DNA from: Corella eumyota
Taxonomy: Eukaryota > Chordata > Ascidiacea > Phlebobranchia > Corellidae
Assembly (NCBI GenBank): GCA_963082875.1
Contig: OY720102.1
Span: 11,258,990 to 11,322,989 of the forward strand
Direction: 5' to 3'
DNA: 64,000 bases
In this document: positions 1-11,402 of the stretch, one piece after another
How the letters are laid out: every line of letters starts with the position of its first letter
Position numbering within the stretch: position 1 is the first letter of the stretch
Program-made: the position numbers and the translations under genes
Notes under the pieces: model-generated
The model's input: only the letters and a program-made list of their open reading frames with translations
Told to the model about the DNA's origin: nothing
Databases searched by the model: none

Positions 1-249
1 TAAAGCATAAAAATATGTTAAACACATTTGTTGTAAGTATGCGTAATTTGGGCTTTGGACGCTTCGTGCCCATACCCAATACTCCATTACAGTTCGAGAA
101 ATACCGTTCAATAGATAAATAATTTCTAAAAAATTCCAAAGTTTATGAAGATCACTTCCCTTTTTTTAAATATTCCTGCGCCTTTGTTGTTGCAAAACCG
201 AGTGAACACGTCCCAGTTTAAATTAACGAAAGATCGACCAGCATTTATT
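1..249. other. No recognisable gene
   Basis: Short AT-rich stretch at the window edge. I see no coding, RNA or repeat signature. It may be the tail of the decayed coding region that follows. Confidence 0.3.
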
Positions 250-1088
250 TCCTAATATAGCAGCCCCATTACTAGGACTACCCACCAGAACTTTCTGTCA
301 CCTTCCGCTTCAACCGTGCTACAAAAATGTTCAAAAAATGATGGTTTAGTGGAAAACGACTCGTCACATCTTTCACATCTCCAGACGTTATCTATTAAAT
401 ACCGCATCGTTAAAAATGATAAACCGTTGCATTCGACGAAAAGCCATTCCCGCATTTTGTCATCTTATTTAAGCAATCCAGCTCTTTTGCCAACATTTGA
501 AATGACACTGGCGATTGTTTTGTTTTGTAACTGTTAGGATTTACAAAGTCTGGTTTAAATGTCATGTTTGGGGCACTTGGGGTCGCAAAGTTCACCAGAA
601 GGCGCACCAATTTCTCTTTGCATGTACGGCATACGAAGGGTCACTATGTGCTTCGCAACCCGAACATACTTTTTCCCCTGACGCTAATTTAATCTTAGAC
701 ACAAAATCGCTGATGTGATCCGTTTCATCGGATAAGCCATAATCATTAGCGACGACGCTTATACAATTTTTCAAAAATAAGTTTCAAGAATTTTGAAACA
801 CGAGCCCAGTGTCGATCATCCGTCTAAAAGTGTTCTTTTTTTATCCGTAAGCTTCGTCCACATCCAGTTGTCTGGTTTTAAATTGAGATTTTTTTGCATT
901 GCGTTTTCGTGGTCTAAAATTATCGTAAGATGGCTGGTCATCACACTTGTTGGGACAGCATTTGTTTCTTTAATTTTGTAGGTTCTGCCAATCTTATAAT
1001 TGTTGTAAAAAATTGATTTCGTTAAACCATTTGGGTACGAAATTGGCGTATATATCAGTTTGGTTACAAATATAGGTGTAAGTGCCAC
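250..1088 (-). pseudogene. Decayed coding-like region, unassigned
   Basis: The minus strand reads as protein-like pieces of 60-90 residues in changing frames. They have uneven, protein-like composition, paired cysteines (CSGCEAH, CERCDESF) and an aromatic-rich stretch (DNWMWTKLTDKKRTLLDG). Together they look like one old, broken coding region rather than chance open frames. I do not recognise the family. A large DNA transposon, or an element of another class, is possible given the neighbours. It is clearly broken. No function is proposed. Confidence 0.25.
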
Positions 1089-2212
1089 CCAATAAGTTTG
1101 TTCCCAACATGTTGATTAGTTGTTTTAAGTTGGTTAGTTTGTAGGCCAGCATGTTCTCGTGAAAAGATTGGGGTAAAATAAAATTAAAGTTGCGGCAATG
1201 TTAAATAAGTTCAACAATTTCTGCTACAACCTCCACCGACCCTTTGCTGTCTTCACCTATATCAACATTACATAGTTTTGAAACTTGCTTCACTAAATCT
1301 TTTGCCCTACGGGTAAGCCATTGAAACACATTATACTCATCTATAGAAACAAATTCACTGCATTCTTTTGAAACAAATACGCTTTTAATATCAGAAGAAA
1401 TTAAATTGTCAAGTTCATTTTTTCCGTAAAGTTTTCTTTAGTTATGGTTTGCGATCATTTTCTTAGTGAAACTTGTTCATAATTTTCTTCGTGAAACTTA
1501 TATCGGCATTTTTCTTGAATAGGCTTGCGTTGGTTGTTTTTGATTGCTTTTTAGGAAACATGTTGATTAGTATAAACTAAACTCAATATTAGGGTCAAAT
1601 CATGTGACACTACAAGACAGTTTGAGTATCTTAACAATATTCGTCGCATTTTTTTTAGCAAATTTAGATTAATAAGTTTCTTTTAAATTTAAACTCACAC
1701 TTACATACACAAATGTGTATAATTTGAACTAAAAAAATATATGGTCACCACACTATCACACCAAATTTGCAGTATCAACAATTATGTGACACTACAAGAC
1801 AGAAAAACTCAAACATTTTTAGGTGGTTTGTAAATAATCAAAACTCTGCTCTAATTAGTGCAATATACTAGCCTATTTTAGTATTTTGTTAACTTGTAGT
1901 TAGAAGCATATTTAAAATTTTTTTTTTATAAAATCGCAAGTCCATTAAAAAAGTTATTTGTATTTTAAAACGTGACTCTACAAGACAAATGTTTTTAACT
2001 AAATTTAAACTAAAGTTTAATCTATAAAAATAAAACAATATTAACCAACAGTTAAACAAAAATTTATTAACACAACACAAATTAAAATATTAACTAAATA
2101 CTACATTTTAAATAGCAGTTAAAAATTTTACGAAAACTAAAGTATATAAATTTAACCAAATTAATTTATTAGTTATGATAAAGTATCAAATTAATTCATA
2201 AGACTGAAAGAT
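1089..2212. other. AT-rich non-coding stretch with a spaced 18-nt motif
   Basis: No gene is visible. The motif TGTGACACTACAAGACAG occurs at 1603-1620 and 1785-1802. A diverged third copy lies at 1972-1987. The copies are about 182-187 bases apart in the same orientation, which suggests a short diverged tandem repeat. The rest is A/T-rich sequence. Confidence 0.5.
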
Positions 2213-4141
2213 TTAACTGATATTTAAAAAACAATTAACAATTCTGTTGTATTCTTTGGCTGCCAAACTATATAAAATCCTTCCAGCGCCAGATAACAAA
2301 TCTGGTTCCTTTATCAAACAAAGGATGTTTTTAATGTTAAGAGTGTCCAAATCATCTTTTACAGGCCACATGTATCGGTTGGCACCACAAGATACCATAA
2401 ACTTTACTTCAATAATATCATTTTTCTGTTTTAGAATTGTTCCAATAACAAATGTTTCATCATAAATAACAGCAACCCATATTCCGGATGTACTGCTTTC
2501 TTCTTCTAATTCTCCAATTGTTAAACTACAAGTTAGGGGTTTAAGTAAATGCATTTCCCAGGAATTAATTGAGCTGCGTGGAATTTTTCGACCATATTTT
2601 GCTGCATTATTTCTTTATTGATCTCTTTTTCTGATATTGAAATTAAAGTGACTGATGATTTATTCAATTTGAAGGCTTGACAAAAAGAATCTAGACTATT
2701 TACTTCCATTCTCCTGGACTTCACAATGTCATAGACAGTTCGTTTAACCGAACCACCAACGCCGTCAACTGCCCCCTTTCCATGGCCCGGACAAAAAAAA
2801 TTCCAAATAATTGAGAAATTATGCAAACTTTTATTGTTTCCACTATGTAGCGGTTCGAAACTGAGAAGTTGGTCCATCTGACCAAATTTTTAAAACTCGA
2901 ATAGTTGGATTGAGAGTGGAACAAATTCGATTCAAAAATACAAAAACCTCTTCCTTTGTGTGATTTCGTGTGTCTGAACATATACATATTGAGTTTCCTT
3001 TTTTATCTTTATGCCACCAAACTGCGGTAAACAACGTAATCTGCTTTCTTGCCCAATATGAGCTTTGTACTTCATCTTGAGGAATGCACACAAAGTTTTC
3101 TGAGAAATCAACTTGAAGCACAGCTTCTTCAGGTGAATTTTTTAGTAGTTGTAGATCAGTTTGGAAAGAAGCGGACTGTTGTTCATTTAAATAACAATGT
3201 TTGATAAAGTTAGGTGCAGCAATAAAAATTTTTTGTAAAAGTTTCTCGTATGTTGTGAGCATTCTCCTTTTTTCTAAAAAAACACTTTCTCCCTTATCCC
3301 AAAAGTCATACGAAACCTCTTTTTGCAATCCAATTTCTTTATTATTAATTTTATAGTTCCAAATTTTGGCCAAAAGTTTTCCATCATTGCATTTCTTGCA
3401 TTTTTGAAAATAACAATCCTCTAAATGAGGATCACAAACACATTGTTTTCTTACAAATTTATTAAGTAGTTTAAAACGCTCACAGTCTAATTTGTTTAAA
3501 GCTGTAGTCATTAATTTCGTGTTTAATACATAAACAAGACTCTGGGGGATTAAATTTACGAGAATACACCTGTTCGGGCCTTAAGCTGCTGAATTTAGTT
3601 ATTCCGATTTTTATTTCTTGGTATTTTTCTTTAAACATTTTACGTATCTTCTTTGTAATTAATTCATTTTTTTTTCTTTCCACGATTACAGTTTTGTAGT
3701 CTTTTCCTTTCATGAGTAGCACAACTTATCTCATCATTGCAAAAAAAATCTTGAATTATTTTTACAACATCCAATGAAATCCTTGCTTTGGATATAGTTT
3801 TTTCTTTTGTAGTTAACCTATATTCTTAGCCCAAATTTCTAACTACTTCCTTTTTTTTTCTTGGTGATTTACGTAGAGCTCTTTTTTAGCTTTGGTTATT
3901 GCCTTTTCCTTTGATGAGCTGCTGTTGTATAGACTTTCACAGAGCGCTTATTTTTTTTGCTCTGTAAATTCTCTGATTTTCTTTTTGTTTAGTCTTTCTT
4001 GAATCAAATAATTTTGCTGGCTGGTAATTGGTTTTCCTTTCTGTTAAGTCCAATACTTTCTCAGCTCTTTTTTTTATTAAGTCTATGTTTTTCAGGATTT
4101 TCTTCTTTTAATTTATTTCTCTGAGCTGCTGTTGATGCCAT
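2213..4141 (-). pseudogene. Broken transposase-like gene (SDGPTSQF / GHGKG-DGVGG family)
   Basis: The reading starts at an ATG at 4141 (MASTAAQRNKLKEENPEKHR), a basic N-terminus typical of this family. Further on come LRPEQVYSRKFNPPESCLC, then DFSENFVCIPQDEVQSSYW, then IWSDGPTSQF, then GHGKGAVDGVGGSVKR. A C-terminal part (GIWVAVIYDETFVIG, SCGANRYMWPVKDD, ICLIxEP-like) resembles a small SH3/Tudor-type barrel. The two conserved aspartates (VDFSEN, WSDGP) and the DGVGG block suggest an RNase-H-like DDE core. I know this architecture from many repeat-linked uncharacterised proteins in cnidarians, arthropods and chordates, but cannot name a superfamily. The reading is interrupted several times, so the copy is dead. 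The DUF4806-type remnant starts head-to-head with it. Confidence 0.6.
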
Positions 4142-4146
4142 TTTTA

Positions 4147-5573
4147 CTTAATATTATAAAGCTACAAAATCATAATGAAATTAAAAATTGGATGGATCAA
4201 AACAATGTACAGTGGGCTAAATTCCCGGAAAAGGACTTTTGGGTCGACTTTTTGAAACAACCAGTATCAGATGTGGACGAACTAATGAAGTTAGAAAAAG
4301 AACTTGAAGACAAAAGCAAATATGTCACCAAATGGTTTTTTTTTGTTTATATCTTTATCCTCGATGTGGGAAGGACAAATGTACGACCCAAACATAGAGT
4401 AACAACAGTTACCCCGACTTAGTCGCAAGTTGTCCTTGGCAGTTTAGGATATTATAGATTATAATTGCCCAATAATTAAGCTGATGATTAAGTGCTTAGC
4501 AGGAGTTTATACTGTTTGTACCGCCTTACTCAAGAGTTCTACTACACGAGAGCGCTGGAAATCAAGTCCTAGACCTCGTGTAGTGTAGGGAGTGTTCTGG
4601 CCACTACACCACGCTGCCGATTTGTGTTTCAGGAATGTTTTCCATTCTAATAAATAATTTGAAACTCTTGTTAATCGCATTTCTATTAAAATAATAAATA
4701 ATTTAATTTTTAGATTAAATTTTTGGCCGAGGAAAGGGCGACACTCTAGGTGACTCAATACGTCGATTTCTTAAATTCATTGGAACTAATGCTGTCTGGT
4801 CAAAATATAGTTTCAAGGGGAGAAAGGGCAAGCTGTCTTTTTATCGCTTGACATTGTATCGGTGTATAACAAGTAAGTTTTGGTAAATAGTCACTTGTAT
4901 TAGGTTAAATTACTGTGGAAGCAAAATCGCCATTTAATTGGTTAATTTTGACTCTGAATATTTAATTTTACTTATTAATGTTACTACACTCAATTTTGAT
5001 AACAACTAACCCTTTATATTAATTTCCTCTTTTTAGTATTTTTAACTTTGGTGTATACTATATTGTGATTTATATAATTGTTAACGAATATTAATTTATT
5101 GGTGCTGGTGCGGCAATTAAAGCACATCCAAGCATTGAGATTAGAATGATTGAGAAGGAAACCAAAGAAGCTCTCAAGCATGCTCCAAACAGACCTGGAG
5201 GGTCAAATTACGACATGGTAAGCCAAACTGACAATGGCTAAAATATAGTTCGAGAAATTGTTAAAAGCATTACAAATATCAAGATGTGATTTTTGCAACA
5301 GCCAAGATAGTAATCAGCATTGCATAATTCGTTATCAAATCAAGGCATAATTGTAAACAGAACAATTTCGTGTTACAGTTTTACCTGCTAAGTTGGTAAA
5401 TGCATTTGAGTAACATACGCATTTGATATTTTATAAACAGTTTTTTATTTATATCTGTTTGATTAGTTTTGGTGTTACTATCGATTTTTTTTTACAGAAA
5501 ACAAAAGACACACCCTCGTCTAGTTCCAATAACACATCATCAGACGCCCTTAACTGTCCCTCTCTTTTCTTCT
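4147..5573 (+). pseudogene. DUF4806-type protein gene remnant
   Basis: Four coding-like segments read in order on the plus strand. (1) 4147-4334: NNVQWAKFPEKDFWVDF, then PVSDVDELMKLEKELEDKSK. (2) About 4730-4870: GDTLGDSIRRFLKFIG, then WSKYSFKGRKGKLSFYRL, ending before a GTAAGT-type donor. (3) About 5104-5218: AIKAHPSIEIRMIEKE, then ALKHAPNRPGG, ending at a GTAAGC donor. (4) 5499-5573: after a polypyrimidine TTACAG acceptor, a serine/asparagine-rich tail with a TGA stop. The order (PVS-x-EL heptads, then IRR-x-L, then Y-x-x-x-GKKGK-like, then HPxI...APxR) matches DUF4806, a domain of unknown function common in repeat-linked animal proteins. A SINE lies between segments 1 and 2. There is no clear acceptor before segment 3, so I think it is non-functional. 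Confidence 0.5.
4345..4622 (-). mobile_element. tRNA-derived SINE, copy 1
   Basis: Shares its whole length with the copies at 11,041 and 14,398. The tRNA-like head is on the minus strand at the right end: GTAGTGGCCAGAACACT resembles an A box, and the box-B region is diverged here. The body ends on the left at TCCTCGATGTGGGAAGG next to a T-rich run. It lies inside the DUF4806-type gene, between two of its coding segments. Confidence 0.7.
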
Positions 5574-5599
5574 GATTCAGAAATCGGATTTTATTAGAA

Positions 5600-5940
5600 A
5601 ATTAAATAAAAAAAACGTTCTTTCAGAATATTTGTGTTCGTTCTGCCAGAAACTTTAGAAAGTAAATATGTTCTGTAACGTTCTGAGAACGTTTTAATTA
5701 CAATAAGAGTTGTAGTGAAAATACGTATATCTAACGTCTTTTTTATTATTAAGGGTAACGTATTCAAGTCGTTAACAAAACGTTAATTTTTAGTTGCGAA
5801 AAACGTTTAAATTTGGGTGCTATAACGTTTCACCCAAACGTTGTTTCAACGTTTAGCGGCGTCCACAGATTTGCGTCCAGCTAACGTTTGTTTAAAAACA
5901 TGTACAGTACGTTATGATAACGTTAATTTGTTAGCTGGGC
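5600..5940. repeat. AACGTT-rich repeat, probable MITE end
   Basis: Around a dozen AACGT/ACGTT words occur in about 330 bases, far above the surrounding density. The right edge carries TTAATTTGTTAGCTGGG. An inverted partial copy, CCAGCTAACG, lies about 55 bases inside. This looks like the terminus of a non-autonomous DNA transposon with subterminal AACGTT repeats. I could not find the other end. Confidence 0.5.
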
Positions 5941-6237
5941 GGAGAAGACTGGGTAATAACCCAAAAAGATGAGGCGCGACCTCATATTCTATAGTATCAT
6001 TGTAAATGTTGTATTGTTTGTCTTTATATTTGTGTTAAACTCAATTACTTTAATGGAGATAATAAATAAAAAATAAACCAAAAATATACAAAAAGAGATA
6101 ATTGTGACTGGCCTCACAAAATAAAAGGCAAGCCAGCCAACCAAGGACATACCTAAACTCAGGTATGTGATAAAAATGGATAGAAGAGCCAAAAGAAGAG
6201 AAGAAGAAAAAAAAGAAAGAGAATGACGTCATCATAT
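5941..6237. other. Non-coding, repeat-like
   Basis: No gene is seen. An imperfect inverted repeat (ACATACCTAAACTCAGGTATGT, 6147-6168) sits in a purine-rich stretch. It may belong to a dispersed repeat, but I see no second copy in the window. Confidence 0.3.
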
Positions 6238-6401
6238 TAATTTTGCATTGCATTGACTTCACACATGGCACAACAGGATGTGACTTTAAATTGACAACCA
6301 AATTTATTGTGGATGATTATGGGGCTGGTGCTCCTGTTGCGTGGCTTCAAAGCAATAAGGAGAGTAGTTGCGTGTTAGAACCATTTTTAAGGGTTTAAAA
6401 A
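6238..6401 (+). pseudogene. MULE-type transposase fragment
   Basis: One frame reads IDFTHGTTGCDFKLTTKF, then IVDDYGAGAPVAWLQSNKE, then SSCVLEPFLR before a stop. D-x-THGTN-x-YDF followed by (V/I)DD-x-GEG-x-PVAW-x-(I/L)SN is the signature of the first part of the DDE core of animal Mutator-like (MULE) transposases. The first D here is the expected first catalytic aspartate. Only about 50 residues survive, without the rest of the catalytic domain, so it is a fragment. Confidence 0.65.
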
Positions 6402-6909
6402 GTTACAAACTTCTTTTATGTTAAATATTCTGAGAAAGTTCACAGATATTATAAACATCTTACCAGTTTGTATTTAAAAGCCTGCCTCCACATAAACTTG
6501 ATTTAAAATCCCTAAACACTAGTGTGTTAACAATTCGGATTTGTTTAACCCTCAGAATACTTAGGTATATCCGATAAAAGTTTTATTTTCCACAAGATAT
6601 TCATTAGAAGAAACCGAATCAGACTTGCTTTTTTTCTTGGCAAAACATAGTAACGCCGACAAAATAAAAAAATCTGCACGCGCGCACAAATATGACGTCA
6701 CAACGTAAATTCACAACGGTTCATGGGAATCTAGCAAAATTTATTTTTGAATGACTGTAACTTTGCAAAACTGAATTAAAATGTTGTTATTTTTTTAAAT
6801 AAATTGCAAAAAGTATAAACTTTGGCCCGCAAATGCAAAAATATACTTCTACGTACGTTTGCAAAATGCGTGTCCCAGGGAATTTAACGTTTTGTTTTTT
6901 CGCAGTATT
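6402..6909. other. No gene seen
   Basis: AT-rich sequence with no coding or RNA signature. Open frames here are short and lack protein-like composition. Confidence 0.3.
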
Positions 6910-7022
6910 GCCTGATAAATTAGCTGCTAATTTAGTGCTAACTAAGCAGGAATTTACGGGATCGCACACAGGACCTTTTGTAGTGTAGGAAGTGTTTTGA
7001 CCACTAAACCACGCTACCGGTT
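6910..7022 (-). mobile_element. tRNA-derived SINE, copy 2 (internally deleted)
   Basis: The left part resembles the SINE body (GCTGCTAATTTAGTGCTAAC, cf. GCTGATGATTAAGTGCTTAG at 4480). The right part is the tRNA-like head (TGTAGTGTAGGAAGTGTT, then ACCACTAAACCACGCTACCG). The middle is shortened. Orientation is the same as the other copies. Confidence 0.6.
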
Positions 7023-7122
7023 CAAAAGTAACCGCTTAAACATCACCCAAAATTTTCGTTTTTTCATTAGTTTCAACAAGCGTTAATTTAAATACCCTAG
7101 CAGACGGAGTGCATCTTTCAAC

Positions 7123-7170
7123 CCGCTTCGAAGCGGTTAGTTTCACTTTTTTTTGCTTCGAAAAAAAAGT
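7123..7170. repeat. Paired perfect inverted repeats
   Basis: A 14-bp palindrome (CCGCTTCGAAGCGG, 7123-7136) is followed at once by a perfect hairpin, ACTTTTTTTT-GCTTCG-AAAAAAAAGT (7145-7170). Both contain CTTCGA or GCTTCG. This may be a remnant of a transposon end. Confidence 0.5.
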
Positions 7171-8734
7171 AACAACCTATAGAAGGATTTTTTTACCTCT
7201 TCTGTTATTTCTCTTTACCCTCATTCTCTTTAACTCTACTTTTTAAATACCTATTTTCCTTAAATTTCTTAATAGAATGGTGAAAATTTAACATCGTTTT
7301 AGTTTAGGTAAACTTCTAAATCTTATAATATAAAACCCAATTTTTAATTCAATAATGTAAAACTAAACTTTAAAGCCGATAAATAGCGAATTTTAAATTG
7401 TAAACTTGTTAATTTAGGTTTAAATTACTCTTTCTTTACTTTCATAGTTCATTTTTTTATGTTTTCGTACTAAAAAGTTTTTATTTTATTGTTACATTGA
7501 TATATCACCCGACCTTCTCCCCCATTTCTTTCAGCCCTCATACTCCTATTCCATCTCCTCCCCTTAATATACCCACTTTTCTCCTACTATACCTCTGCCC
7601 CTTTTAATTTTGGAGACAAAACTTATTTTTGTAATTGCTGTTATAGATATATATATTTGCAATAAAATGTTTTAATGTTAACGGGGCACATTAGCCGTAT
7701 ACCAGCATAAAACTATGTGGCAGCAGATCTTGGTTGTAATCAATTTAGTCGTCAGGTAACTACAAACGCTTAAACTTGAATTCGCAAATTTTTAATTACC
7801 CCACTACGCTTATTAATATTTAAAAAGAATTTCGCTATTAAATAAAATAATGCCACAATGTTGCTGTATACCCGGATGAAATTCGTCATAAGGAGGTCAT
7901 CTATTTCCTAAAAACAAAGAACTTTTATTAAAATGGCGTATTGTATGCAATCAATAGATTTGACACACATAAACGCAAACTCTGAATACCAAACTTGGAT
8001 TGGGATGTTGTGTGAAAAATTATTTTACTGGTAATAATTTTAACCATTCACTTTGTGCTAATCCTTAAAAGGCAACATAGGTAAAAAAAAGTAATGCTAT
8101 TCCATCCATTTTTAATTATAAAAAATAATTAATAACATTAATGTATAGTAGATTTTTTATCATTATCATTAATAATGTATAGTGGAAAATAAAGAAGATG
8201 CTGTTAAAAAAGGAATTTAAATAAACTCAACTGTAATCAACTCAATGTCAAAGTGAAATCCCGGTTTTGGGGTACAAATGTGCAAAAATAACAATAATGC
8301 AATTCAATATTATACTGGATTTGATAACTTTTCACACTTTTGTATGTTTTTTTGATATTCTTGGGCCTGCAGCACATAATTCAGTTTTTTTTATTGTACC
8401 ACTCACTCTTAATGCACATGATGAACTATTTTTAACCTTGTGTAAACTTCGATAAGATAAATATCACAAAGAATTGTCTATATTGTTTTCAAGTGCATTC
8501 AACTTCAATCATACAAAAAAATATGGTTTTTAATTAACCAATTCCTATTAATAAACAAATTATTATAAACAACTGGTGATAGCATTTTCAACAAAGTGAA
8601 ATAATAATCTATAAAATAATAAGTCATGTTTCAAATTTATGAAAATCGAACATTAATTAAGGAAATCCAACTTTTTAGCTTGTTAAAATCAATTATATAC
8701 ACATATATTGAACATCATCATTTTTGGTAATCAC
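7171..8734. other. AT-rich non-coding; possible LINE 3' tail at 7500-7680
   Basis: No gene is seen. From 7500 to 7615 the plus strand is strongly pyrimidine-rich. It is followed by TTTGCAATAAAATG at about 7660, an arrangement also seen near 26,380-26,540 and in every tandem unit. This could be the 3' end of a non-LTR element, but no reverse-transcriptase sequence is visible. Confidence 0.3.
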
Positions 8735-9541
8735 CTGGTCTTATAAATGTATTGGCCCAATTTCCATCGCCAATCAGTGTCTGAGGATTATTTCCGCATT
8801 TAATACAAGAAAAATTGTAGGTAAAATCTTGCAACGCCGCAAAGTGCAATGTTGCATTTCGGATGTGATCATGTGGACTAGAAACCCCATCATCAAATAA
8901 ATTGCGTAAGTTGCTTTGAATAGGAATATGAATCTGCACAAGAAATTTACATAAAGCAGTTGTTCTCTAAATATTGATTTGGCGATGCTAGTCACAGTTA
9001 GCAGTTATATAAATAATCGGTGCCAGGAATGAGAATAACAACACAATAGGCCTTTCAAACGTGATTACCTCTAGTCCTTTCTTTAAGTAAATGACAGATT
9101 AATTTTATTGATACAAGAACAGTGTTATTAAAGTTGTAAAATCCCGACTTGAACTCTTAAAAACGAATAATTGCCTTACAACCAACACACTTTTTTATAG
9201 CAACATTTTTTTAAGTTTTGAAAAAGTAAGTAAGCCTGTAAATCCAAGTAATTTAAAGAGTGGTAAAAATAGAATTAATATATATGGATTAAAGTATAAA
9301 GCATTTAACATATATATGTAAAAATTTTGATAAAATTTACAACCTTTTTGTTAAAACCATATGCAGTTGCCTTTATGCGTTTTTCAACTATTAATTTGTC
9401 ATCACAAAAGGGGGAGCACTTTTCAGATGGTATTAGTAGTTGAGGAGGAGATGTAATTTACTTTAGTTCAATGGGAATATTTATTGGAATTCTCTTTTTC
9501 TTTTGAAAATAATTCATCATCCTGTGATAGTATCGCGACAT
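8735..9541 (-). pseudogene. HMGXB3/KDZ-like cysteine-cluster protein, partial
   Basis: Two coding segments lie on the minus strand. The first (9541 to about 9350) reads MSRYYHRMMNYFQKKKRIPI, then, after one in-frame TAA, LLIPSEKCSPFCDDKLIVEK and RIKATAYGF. The second (8933-8735) lies between a TGTGCAG acceptor and a CAG/GTGATT donor. It reads SSPHDHIRNATLHFAALQDF, then SCIKCGNNPQTLIGDGN. A CPFC-type pair, followed about 100 residues later by C-x2-CG-x2-P-x-x-LI-x-DGN, occurs in HMGXB3-like proteins of aquatic animals and resembles the cysteine cluster before the DGN of KDZ transposases. The likely origin is a KDZ-type DNA transposon. The in-frame stop and missing flanking exons suggest a dead or partial copy. 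The family link is from memory. Confidence 0.45.
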
Positions 9542-11040
9542 TTGTGCTAAGTAAAAGCAATATTTGTTTTAGATTTTTAAAAATTTAAATTTTGGTTGTA
9601 AGAGATGGTACCCAATACTTTATATAAAATCTTATTAATATTATAATCTGGTATAAAATATAAGTTGATCTTCAATATTTTTTAAATATTTGGTTACAGT
9701 TTATTTATTTTTTGTTTTTGTTACCTTTCTTTATATATCTTTACTTAGCCTTAAGTAGGTGACTATAATTCTTAAAATAACTAAAGTAAAAATTATTTCT
9801 TATTTAAATTTACAAAACGTTTTTAGTAAACAAAATAAAATAGTCTTATGATTAAATAAAACCTTGACACTTCACTTCCTGATGTTAGTATGCTTGGGTT
9901 AAATTGAAACATATACCACTTGGCAATATTTTCATGTTTGCATATTTTTTTCTCATTTGAATTTGGACACAAGCAAGGCCAGAATCCAGTTTCAGTGTTA
10001 CACTTACTTTAATGTTACTCTTACTCTCTGAAGTTTAGCAAAATACTGTCTGTCTTTTGTCAAAACAGAAAAATATTTTAGTCTACTGCAATAGGCTAAT
10101 AATTCAAAATCTCTTACTTATGGTTTAAAAATGTTGCTGGCCAATTCTATATATCCCAAACAAGATTGTTCAGTTTTGTTTGTTATTAAGTTAATTGATT
10201 TCATTTTTTTTTATATATGCATAATTTACTACCTTTATGTGTAGACATTACAACCCAGGGTTGCGATTTTCTATTGGCCCTACTACTAACTCACACTCTT
10301 CAATAGTACTCCTGACCTCGATTTTTTTGTACATGTATTGGTGCTAATGGTCCTGAAGTCGTAGAAGCTACAAAAAAACACACCATTTATTAAAAAAATA
10401 ACTGGGCGTCGGGATAAAAGATGTTATTTGCAAGTGTGAAGTTGAACGCGGAACTAAACAGGCCTGGTCCTGCGACCTATAAAACCAACAAAAAAGAATT
10501 AGAAAAAGCGAATAACAGTCCGTTACTACGGGATATGAATCTATTGCGGGGATAAATATTAAACTTTATTAAATAACAGAGATATGTACATATAATCAAA
10601 TATCTGGGTGATATAAAGAGCTTATAGTTCATGTTTTTTAACTAATCCGAAATATTGTAATAGTTCAGTTTTTTTTTTATTTCAATCAACGCAAGCATTT
10701 AAAAATTTTTTATAACAATTTTAAAAATAAATGTGTATGAATAAATTTTAATAGACACACAAAAAACATTAACAACTAAATTTTTATAAATAAAAAAAGA
10801 TATGCATAAACATTAACCAAAAATAATACATATCCTCAAAAAAAAAAAACAAGCATTTATATATAGTATACAACCAAAAACTAATATTTAATATAGTTTT
10901 AAGTTGCAATTTACTGTAATTTTTCTGTGATGTCATATGAATGAACAAAGATGGTCGCGGAGAAGCTCGTTCCGAAGTGGAACGGAAATAGGATGAAAAA
11001 TAGAAACATTTTAGGTGAAATCACATTATTTTTTTTTAAA
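9542..11040. other. AT-rich intergenic, possible weak upstream 3-beta-HSD trace
   Basis: Mostly simple AT-rich sequence. Around 10,333-10,372 one frame reads IGANGPEVVEAT, which loosely resembles the NVxGTExVxEAC segment of 3-beta-HSD proteins. That would fit an upstream exon of the gene at 11.4 kb, but it is too short to claim. Confidence 0.25.
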
Positions 11041-11257
11041 TATAACTGTATCCTTGATGTGGGAAAGTCGTATAAGCAACCCAAACATATTATAAATAAT
11101 AGATGACCAGTAGTTATGTTGCTAATTAAGTGCTGGCTTAGCAGAAGTTTATAGCGCCTTACTCAAGGGCGCCACAGCTTGTTAGTGGTGGGGATTAACC
11201 CACGACCTCATGGTAATGTAGCAAGTGTTCTTACTACTACACCTCGGTGACGGTCCA
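11041..11257 (-). mobile_element. tRNA-derived SINE, copy 3
   Basis: Body from ATCCTTGATGTGGGAAAG through AAGTGCTGGCTTAGCAGAAG. The tRNA-like head at the right end has a recognisable minus-strand box B (GTGGGTTAATCCCCAC) and box A region (GGTGTAGTAGTAAGAACAC). It is the best preserved head in the window. Confidence 0.7.
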
Positions 11258-11402
11258 CTCTGCATATAATTGTCTGCTTTTTTTATTATTAACAGCATAA
11301 TATTTTGTAGAAAATGGTCACTTGTGCTGGATATTTATGGTGAGGAAATACAACATCACCAAATAGATTTTTTTGCATCACCTTGCGACTAAAGTAATCA
11401 AG

